DNA from: a virus
Direction: 5' to 3' (one strand)
Length of the DNA stretch: 36,007 bases
IMG/VR virus record: IMGVR_UViG_3300032675_000074
Coordinates: 1-36,007 of that record
Shown: positions 31,201 through 36,007 of the stretch, piece by piece
How positions within the stretch are numbered: position 1 is the stretch's first letter
How the letters are laid out: each line of letters opens with the position of its first letter
Made by a program: the position numbers and the translations under genes
Notes under the pieces: model-generated
The model's database searches: none
The model's input: the letters and a program-made list of their open reading frames with translations, nothing else
What the model was told of the DNA's origin: nothing

Positions 31201-31210
31201 GGAGAAAGAT

Positions 31211-31381
31211 ATGTATAAGATTGTGTACGATGTTCGGGTCATGGAAGCAGGTTCTAAGATTGCTAGAATTATTCCTAAAACCAAGAAGATGAAAACGTTT
31301 GCTGCGGCTGTAGATTTTGCCAAGAAGATTGCTAATACCAATCCTAATATTTTTGGTAAACCTTACATCGAAGAAATCTAA
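31211..31381 (+). CDS. Small hypothetical protein
   Basis: 56 residues from ATG 31211 with GGAG at 31201-31204. MYKIVYDVRVMEAGSKIARI then a helix KTFAAAVDFAKKIANTNPN. Single alpha/beta unit, probably cytoplasmic. Its stop touches the end of the o-spanin gene on the other strand with no gap. Confidence 0.6.
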   Translation: MYKIVYDVRVMEAGSKIARIIPKTKKMKTFAAAVDFAKKIANTNPNIFGKPYIEEI

Positions 31382-31657
31382 TTACTTACTTTCAATCTTC
31401 TGGGAATCTTCCAGAAACTTTTGAATAGCACCGATATTGGTATGGCAAGTCATGTTATTTTTAAAAAGTTGAACTAACAACTTTGCTACTCCAACATCTG
31501 TAAGTTTAGAGGTATCTGGAAAATTCTCGATGATTGGGCAATCAAATAAGGACTGATCTGGCATTATTACGGTCTGCTTTGTATCAGTAATAACTTCTTT
31601 TTGTGGTGCTGAACAAGCAGATACAAGAATTAGACTTCCAACTAATATCTTTTTCAT
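31382..31657 (-). CDS. Outer-membrane spanin lipoprotein (o-spanin)
   Basis: 91 residues. Signal sequence MKKILVGSLILVSAC with lipobox VSAC, Cys15 being the lipidated residue, followed by a short polar periplasmic part (about 76 residues) that ends DSQKIESK. It overlaps the i-spanin stop by ATGA and partners it to fuse the membranes in the last lysis step. Family assignment rests on the pair architecture rather than sequence similarity, as is usual for spanins. Confidence 0.8.
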   Translation of the reverse strand: MKKILVGSLILVSACSAPQKEVITDTKQTVIMPDQSLFDCPIIENFPDTSKLTDVGVAKLLVQLFKNNMTCHTNIGAIQKFLEDSQKIESK

Positions 31658-32022
31658 TTCACATTTCCTTCTTGAAGTTCTTGTATTGTATTTCTAAGAA
31701 TATCCGAACTTGGCTTGTCTTCTTTTTTAACTGTATCTGAATTCAAATATGTTGTGATAGATTCAATTCTTTGATTAAGAGCTTGATTATCTGCCGTGGC
31801 TTTTTTAATAGTTGCTTCCTGATCATCAAGAATTTGTTTCTGTTTTGCTATTTCTTCTTGTTGGGCTTTAATGATTTGTTTTAATTGGTTTTCATTTTGC
31901 TCAGCTATGGCCGCATTTTCAATTCCGGTTTTCCAAACAATATAAATAGTTGACACAGCGCCTAAAAATGCCATTCCGGCCACTATGTATATCACTAATT
32001 TATTTCCTATTAGGGCAAACAT
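31654..32022 (-). CDS. Inner-membrane spanin (i-spanin)
   Basis: 122 residues. One N-terminal membrane helix (about 8-30, LVIYIVAGMAFLGAVSTIYI) followed by a long periplasmic coiled coil rich in Gln, Glu and Lys (LKQIIKAQQEEIAKQKQIL and ATADNQALNQRIES). This is the typical i-spanin form. It is encoded on the minus strand, opposite all genes around it, and its ATG abuts the next plus-strand ATG with no gap. Confidence 0.82.
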   Translation of the reverse strand: MFALIGNKLVIYIVAGMAFLGAVSTIYIVWKTGIENAAIAEQNENQLKQIIKAQQEEIAKQKQILDDQEATIKKATADNQALNQRIESITTYLNSDTVKKEDKPSSDILRNTIQELQEGNVK

Positions 32023-32244
32023 ATGGGTATCTCCAATAATTCAGGTTCAGGTTTGGTAGTTTTAAATGAGGAATATATCAAATATAATGAAAGCTTATAT
32101 GCTAAGCCCAATGAGTATACATATTTATTAGAAGAAGTTGAACCATATAAGAAGGCCGAATTGACACCCATATTTTTATGGGATGAAGATTTAAGTTGTT
32201 TCTATATTACGTCTGTAGAAAATTTGAGCAAAAAAGGTCATTAA
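32023..32244 (+). CDS. Small hypothetical protein (uncertain)
   Basis: 73 residues starting at ATG 32023, back-to-back with the i-spanin start. Sequence is acidic and aromatic (NEEYIKYNESLYAKPNEYTY, IFLWDEDLSCFYITSVENLS). A weak TAGGG-type site is upstream. The composition looks like real protein, but a minus-strand late element lies within it. Unknown. Confidence 0.5.
   Translation: MGISNNSGSGLVVLNEEYIKYNESLYAKPNEYTYLLEEVEPYKKAELTPIFLWDEDLSCFYITSVENLSKKGH
32122..32129 (-). promoter_or_regulatory. Possible late promoter for the spanin genes
   Basis: AATAAATA on the minus strand (32129-32122), about 100 bp before the i-spanin ATG. Late expression of spanins is expected, but several chance matches to this 8-mer are expected in 36 kb of such DNA. 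Confidence 0.35.
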
Positions 32245-32246
32245 TA

Positions 32247-32277
32247 TTGACATTTCATTGAACCTGTGGTATAAATA
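32247..32277 (+). promoter_or_regulatory. Combined sigma-70 and late promoter for hsp20
   Basis: TTGACA (32247-32252), 17-bp spacer ending TGTGG, TATAAA (32270-32275). The -10 is part of a perfect late element TATAAATA (32270-32277), so the same start point could be used both early and late. Confidence 0.75.
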
Positions 32278-32280
32278 AAC

Positions 32281-32299
32281 TTGTCGCCTTCGGGGACAA
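32281..32299 (+). other. UUCG-capped hairpin at the 5' end of the hsp20 transcript
   Basis: TTGTC(G)CC pairs with GGGACAA around loop TTCG with one bulged G. It begins about where the transcript should start, so it would form a stable 5'-terminal hairpin that could protect the mRNA. Confidence 0.65.
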
Positions 32300-32335
32300 A
32301 CAACATCTAACTCTCGCTTAATTAGGAGAACATAT

Positions 32336-32812
32336 ATGACATATCTAACTACATTCCCATCCTTTTGGGATAAGAACTTTGATAAGTTTTTCATTGGTTC
32401 TGATCATCTTGCCAAGACTGTCAAGCATATGACTGATACTATGGCAAACACTTCAATCGCAAATTTTCCTCCATATAATATTGTCAAACTAGAAGAAAAC
32501 AAGTATGTAATTGAAATTGCAGTTGCTGGTTTTGGCAAGCAGGATCTTGAGATTACTCTTGAAGATAAGAAGCTCATTATTAAGGGTTCGGTGAAGGCAG
32601 ATACACAGCAAAATTATCTATTTAAAGGTATTGCTGATCGAGCATTCACGCGTGAATTTACTCTATATGATAATGTTGAACTTCAGAATGCTGAACTTTT
32701 CAACGGTATGTTAAAGCTCTGGCTGGAGCATATTATTCCAGATTCCAAGAAGCCACGGAAGGTTGAAATTTCAGAGACAGGCACTGAAAAGCACAAGAAG
32801 CTTTCGGTATAA
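32336..32812 (+). CDS. Small heat-shock protein Hsp20
   Basis: 158 residues, with TAGGAG upstream. The alpha-crystallin domain is clear: PPYNIVKLEENKYVIEIAVA, GFGKQDLEITLEDKKLIIKG, and ADRAFTREFTLYDNVELQNA, then a C-terminal Lys-rich extension. T4-like marine phages often carry it, with a presumed chaperone role in capsid folding or host stress. It is the first gene of the hsp20-DUF1127-small ORF operon. Confidence 0.92.
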   Translation: MTYLTTFPSFWDKNFDKFFIGSDHLAKTVKHMTDTMANTSIANFPPYNIVKLEENKYVIEIAVAGFGKQDLEITLEDKKLIIKGSVKADTQQNYLFKGIADRAFTREFTLYDNVELQNAELFNGMLKLWLEHIIPDSKKPRKVEISETGTEKHKKLSV

Positions 32813-32991
32813 TGATAATGGGTATAATCAACCACCTTAAAAAGTGGGTCAAATCCGTTCGTGTCTATAATGACACATTCCGTGATTTAAGTATTATGTC
32901 ATGTCGAGAACTCAACGATCTTGGTATTCATAAGAGTGACATTTATTTCCATGCTCAGAGAGCATATCAAGAAAGTATGAAAAATGCTTAA
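32812..32991 (+). CDS. DUF1127-type small arginine/aromatic protein
   Basis: 59 residues (ATG 32812, overlapping the hsp20 stop; ATG 32818 is an alternative). The segment RVYNDTFRDLSIMSCRELND followed by LGIHKSDIYFHAQRAYQE matches the DUF1127 plan (R-x-x-x-x-x-L-x-x-L-s-x-R-E-L-x-D-i-G-i-x-r-s-D-i). These short proteins are abundant in alphaproteobacteria and influence RNA turnover and phosphate or carbon regulation. A phage copy is unusual and could alter host RNA metabolism; that is inference. Confidence 0.75.
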   Translation: MIMGIINHLKKWVKSVRVYNDTFRDLSIMSCRELNDLGIHKSDIYFHAQRAYQESMKNA

Positions 32992-33112
32992 AACTTTTAT
33001 CAATAGACTTGTTAGCTTTTTCAGAGAACGATCCACAAAGTTGGATTCATGCTCTGATTATAAACAACTAAGATTTAAACTACACGAGCTTAAATCATTA
33101 CATCTACTCTAA
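32984..33112 (+). CDS. Very small basic protein
   Basis: 42 residues, overlapping the DUF1127 gene by 8 bp and ending just before a terminator. MLKTFINRLVSFFRERSTKL then SDYKQLRFKLHELKSLHLL: amphipathic and basic. Could be a membrane-active peptide or chance frame; its position fits a third gene of the operon. Confidence 0.45.
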   Translation: MLKTFINRLVSFFRERSTKLDSCSDYKQLRFKLHELKSLHLL

Positions 33113-33113
33113 A

Positions 33114-33142
33114 TAGAGGGGCTTCGGCCCCTCTACTCTTTT
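33114..33142 (+). terminator. UUCG terminator after the hsp20 operon
   Basis: TAGAGGGGC (33114-33122) pairs with GCCCCTCTA (33127-33135) around TTCG, followed by CTCTTTT. Very stable stem, modest T-run. Confidence 0.85.
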
Positions 33143-33154
33143 AAGGAATATGTT

Positions 33155-33772
33155 ATGGAAATTACACTTGTACAACTACAAAGCATGTTTGAAACAACAA
33201 ATGAAACTATACTCAATTCATATATTCCTCCGCTGAATAAGTTTCTAGAAGGTGGAAATATCAACACCGAACTTCGTGTTGCAATGTTTATTGCACAAGT
33301 TGGTCATGAATCTGGTGGTTTCACATATACTCGTGAAAATCTGAATTATTCCGCACAGAGACTTCTAGAAGTATTTCCATCACATTTTACAGAAACAAAT
33401 GTTTCTCTTTATGCGCACAACCCAGAGAAAATTGGAAATAGAATATATTCTAATAGAATGGGAAATGGAAATGAAGAATCTGGTGATGGATATCTCTTTA
33501 GAGGTAGAGGTCTAATTCAGCTAACAGGAAGATCCCTTTATACTGAATTTGCAACCAGTATTAATGCTGATGTTACTTCTGCTGTCTCTTATCTTGAAAC
33601 ACCAGAAGGTGCAGTGGAATCTGCTGTATGGTATTGGAACAAATATAATCTCAATAAAGATGCCGATGCACAAGATATAATTAAAGCTACCATCACCATC
33701 AACGGGAATAAGCTTGGTTTAAATGAAAGAGAACGGCTATATGATAAAGCTCTGAGTGTATTTGGTTGTTGA
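33155..33772 (+). CDS. Endolysin, GH19 chitinase-like
   Basis: 205 residues, with AAGGA upstream. Glycoside hydrolase family 19 fold acting on peptidoglycan. Catalytic Glu52 in AQVGHESGGF and second Glu61 in YTRENLNYS, then the typical FRGRGLIQLTGR and a C-terminal TINGNKLGLNERERLY. No signal peptide, so it needs a holin, which I cannot see in the window. It follows the hsp20 terminator; its own promoter is not evident. Confidence 0.93.
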   Translation: MEITLVQLQSMFETTNETILNSYIPPLNKFLEGGNINTELRVAMFIAQVGHESGGFTYTRENLNYSAQRLLEVFPSHFTETNVSLYAHNPEKIGNRIYSNRMGNGNEESGDGYLFRGRGLIQLTGRSLYTEFATSINADVTSAVSYLETPEGAVESAVWYWNKYNLNKDADAQDIIKATITINGNKLGLNERERLYDKALSVFGC

Positions 33773-33797
33773 CAATTTCCTACAAACGTGATATAAT
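33769..33797 (+). promoter_or_regulatory. Sigma-70-type promoter for gene 43
   Basis: TTGACA (33769-33774), 17-bp spacer ending CGTGA, TATAAT (33792-33797). Its -35 overlaps the endolysin stop. Confidence 0.9.
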
Positions 33798-33823
33798 AAT
33801 AGTATTAGTAGGAGACTTGCATT

Positions 33824-36007
33824 TTGAAATTTTACACAAATGTATATCAGCGTGGAAATAAAATCTATCTCCGCGGTTATAATGGAACTGAAAGAGTTTC
33901 AAAAGTAATCAACTACAAGCCTTATATGTTTCTCCCGGCCAAGAAGAATGCTCAAACGGAATTCCATACACTCGATGGGAAACCGGTTGAAAAACTTTTG
34001 TTCGATTCTATCTCTGATGCCCGTGACTTTGTAAAGCGCTATGATGATGTAGCCAACTTTGAAGTCTATGGCCTGAATGACTTTAAATATCTTTTTATCT
34101 ATGATGAATATCATGGAGATATTCAGTACGATCCTAGTAAGATCAATATTATTTCATTAGATATTGAGACCGATTCTAGCGGTGGATTTCCAGATATTCT
34201 TAAGGCCGATAAAGAGGTAACTGCTATCACCATTTCTCGACGTGGTGAAAAGGTTGTATTTGGTTTGAAGCCATACAAACCTAAGTCTGATAAAATCACT
34301 TATATTCATTGCAAAGATGAATATGAATTGCTATCGAAATTTCTACATGTTTGGCAGTCTGGTCGGTTTTCCCCTGATATTGTTACTGGCTGGAATATTG
34401 AATTCTTTGATATTCCATATCTAGTAAATCGTATCACAAATGTTCTTGGTGTTAAAGATGCTGAAAAGTTATCACCTTGGGGAATTCTCATCGAAAATTC
34501 GGTGGAAATTCGTGGTAAAACAAACCAGACATTTACACCTGCTGGCATCAATGTTCTAGATTACTATCATCTGTATCGTAAGTTTTCATTCTCAAACCAT
34601 GAAAATTACAAGTTGGATACTATTGCAGAAGAGGAACTTGGTGTCAAGAAACTTGATTATTCACAATATGGATCACTGAATGATTTATATGTGAAAAATT
34701 TTGAACTGTTTATCGACTACAACATTCGAGATGTTGAATTGATTGACATGTTCGAGGAAAAATTAAAATTCATTGAACTTGTTGTGGCTCTGGCATATCG
34801 AGCAAAAGTCAATTATAATGATATGTTTACAACAGTAAGACCTTGGGATGTTATTATTCACAACTATCTGCTTGATCGAGCAATAGTCATTCATCAATTC
34901 AAGAAAGGTAAGTCACTCCAATCATTGATGGGTGGTCACGTAAAAGATGTAAAGACTGGAATGAATCGTTGGGTAGTTTCATTCGATCTTGACAGTCTTT
35001 ATCCTCATTTGATTATGGGCTATAATATCTCCCCTGATACGTATGTGATGCGCAAGGAATCATCTCCTTCCATAGATGCTATTCTCAATGGCAAGTTATC
35101 TTTTACGGATGACTATACATATGCTGCTAATGGTACTCGGTATCGACGTGATAAACAAGGATTCCTTGCTGCTCTCATGGAATCCATTTATAACGAACGT
35201 GTAGAATTTAAACAGAAAATGCTTGATGCCAAGAAACAACTTGAGACTATTCCAGAAACTGAAAATGAAAAACGGAGACTAGTTTCAAACGAAATTTCAC
35301 GGTATCACAATCGACAACTTGCCATGAAAATTCTTCTAAACTCTGCTTATGGTGCTCTGGCAAATGAATATTTCCGTTGGTTTGATTTCAATCTTGCCGA
35401 GGCAATTACATCATCTGGCCAGCTAACCATTCGTTGGATCGAGATGAAGATCAATGGCTATTTGAATAAAGTTCTAAACACATCAAATGTAGACTATGTA
35501 ATTGCTTCTGATACTGATTCGGCCTATATTGAAATGAATAATCTTGTGCAAACTCTTGATGAAACGGATCCTGTCAGGATCACTAAAATTCTTGATGCAT
35601 TCTGTGAAAGGAAAATCAAACCTTTTATGGATAAAGCATATCAGGAATTGGCAGACTATGTAAATGCATATCAACAAAAAATGAGGATGAAACGAGAGAC
35701 CATTGCTGATAAAGGAATATGGAAAGCCAAAAAAATGTATATTCTCAATGCATGGAACATTGAGGGTGTGCAATACTCTGAACCCAAGTTAAAAATTCAA
35801 GGTATTGAGGCAGTTCGGTCATCAACACCAAAGGTATGTCGGAAGAATATTAAAACTGTTCTTGAAATGATTATGAATAAGGATGAAGAATCCGTGCAGC
35901 AATATATTTCAGATTTCAAGAAATATTTTATTACTCTTCCTTTCGAGGAGGTTGCATTTCCTCGGGGTATGAATAATATTGATAAGTATACCGATAAAAA
36001 TAGTATC
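33824..36007 (+). CDS. 43: DNA polymerase gp43 (family B), 3' end cut by window
   Basis: 728 codons are visible with no stop or frameshift. Start TTG 33824 is chosen because GGAG at 33811-33814 has usable spacing and the protein then opens (M)KFYTNVYQRGNKIYLRG like cyanophage polymerases; there is no ATG alternative nearby. Exonuclease motifs: SLDIETDSSG (Exo I), NIEFFDIPYL (Exo II), YNIRDVELI (Exo III). Polymerase motifs: FDLDSLYPHLI (A), KILLNSAYGALAN (B) and SDTDSAYIE (C). T4 gp43 has 898 residues, so the thumb and clamp-binding end are missing here. It replicates the phage genome with clamp gp45. No intron or intein is seen in the visible part. Confidence 0.97.
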   Translation, partial: MKFYTNVYQRGNKIYLRGYNGTERVSKVINYKPYMFLPAKKNAQTEFHTLDGKPVEKLLFDSISDARDFVKRYDDVANFEVYGLNDFKYLFIYDEYHGDIQYDPSKINIISLDIETDSSGGFPDILKADKEVTAITISRRGEKVVFGLKPYKPKSDKITYIHCKDEYELLSKFLHVWQSGRFSPDIVTGWNIEFFDIPYLVNRITNVLGVKDAEKLSPWGILIENSVEIRGKTNQTFTPAGINVLDYYHLYRKFSFSNHENYKLDTIAEEELGVKKLDYSQYGSLNDLYVKNFELFIDYNIRDVELIDMFEEKLKFIELVVALAYRAKVNYNDMFTTVRPWDVIIHNYLLDRAIVIHQFKKGKSLQSLMGGHVKDVKTGMNRWVVSFDLDSLYPHLIMGYNISPDTYVMRKESSPSIDAILNGKLSFTDDYTYAANGTRYRRDKQGFLAALMESIYNERVEFKQKMLDAKKQLETIPETENEKRRLVSNEISRYHNRQLAMKILLNSAYGALANEYFRWFDFNLAEAITSSGQLTIRWIEMKINGYLNKVLNTSNVDYVIASDTDSAYIEMNNLVQTLDETDPVRITKILDAFCERKIKPFMDKAYQELADYVNAYQQKMRMKRETIADKGIWKAKKMYILNAWNIEGVQYSEPKLKIQGIEAVRSSTPKVCRKNIKTVLEMIMNKDEESVQQYISDFKKYFITLPFEEVAFPRGMNNIDKYTDKNSI

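Noticed and set aside
34306-34551. Minus-strand open frames inside the DNA polymerase gene and similar shadows in other core genes
   Set aside because: They lie wholly within strongly conserved genes on the other strand and show no ribosome site or family likeness.

Overview
This window is a piece of the core genome of a T4-like myovirus (tailed dsDNA phage). Neighbouring genes encode unmistakable T4 homologues: portal gp20, prohead protease gp21, scaffold gp22, major capsid gp23, UvsY, UvsW, late sigma factor gp55, nuclease gp47/gp46, clamp gp45, clamp loader gp44/gp62, RegA and DNA polymerase gp43. The DNA is AT-rich. Auxiliary genes (peptide deformylase homologue, MazG, speD, hsp20) recall marine T4-like phages, but no photosynthesis gene is present. 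A DUF1127-type small protein and strong TTGACA/TATAAT promoters point to a proteobacterial host, perhaps an alphaproteobacterium as for phages like Cr30 or phiM12; the host is inference only.

Layout. 1-7320: head module on the + strand (20, 67-like, two virion/core proteins, 21, 22, 23), with T4-type late promoters (NATAAATA) before 21, 22 and 23. 7352-9271: a GIY-YIG homing endonuclease, then two minus-strand virion-like genes and a plus-strand tail-tube-like gene that diverge from one 12-bp palindromic late promoter. 9275-15400: recombination and late transcription (uvsY, uvsW, 55, small ORF, 47, 46, a degenerate deformylase). 15397-21865: accessory operons with a possible lipoprotein exclusion factor, MazG, a TET-associated-type glycosyltransferase, a sugar-nucleotide epimerase, dCMP deaminase, a DUF3310-like protein and a second glycosyltransferase. 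21939-25014: replication clamp and loader, regA and two small genes.

24977-28832: an accessory block of small genes, partly with higher GC, arranged as two divergent operons around a roughly 0.5-kb control region (27142-27657). That region is a giant imperfect inverted repeat carrying eight copies of a 14-bp element and two mirror-image promoters. 28902-30091: tRNA cluster (Arg, Asn, Thr, Tyr, Ser, Pro) with a split tRNA-Arg relic, a winged-helix gene and an unusual structured stretch that may be a stable RNA. 30107-33772: speD, small genes, an inverted spanin pair, hsp20, DUF1127 and a GH19 endolysin. 33769-end: DNA polymerase gp43, cut by the window edge.

How it works together: early and middle genes appear to be read by host sigma-70 RNA polymerase from TTGACA-(16/17)-TATAnT promoters, many with a TGTGR extension just before the -10. 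gp55 with clamp gp45 then redirects polymerase to NATAAATA late promoters for head, tail and lysis genes. The most unusual parts are the control region, the structured RNA candidate and split tRNA, the deformylase with lost metal ligands, and the sugar/DNA-modification cluster.
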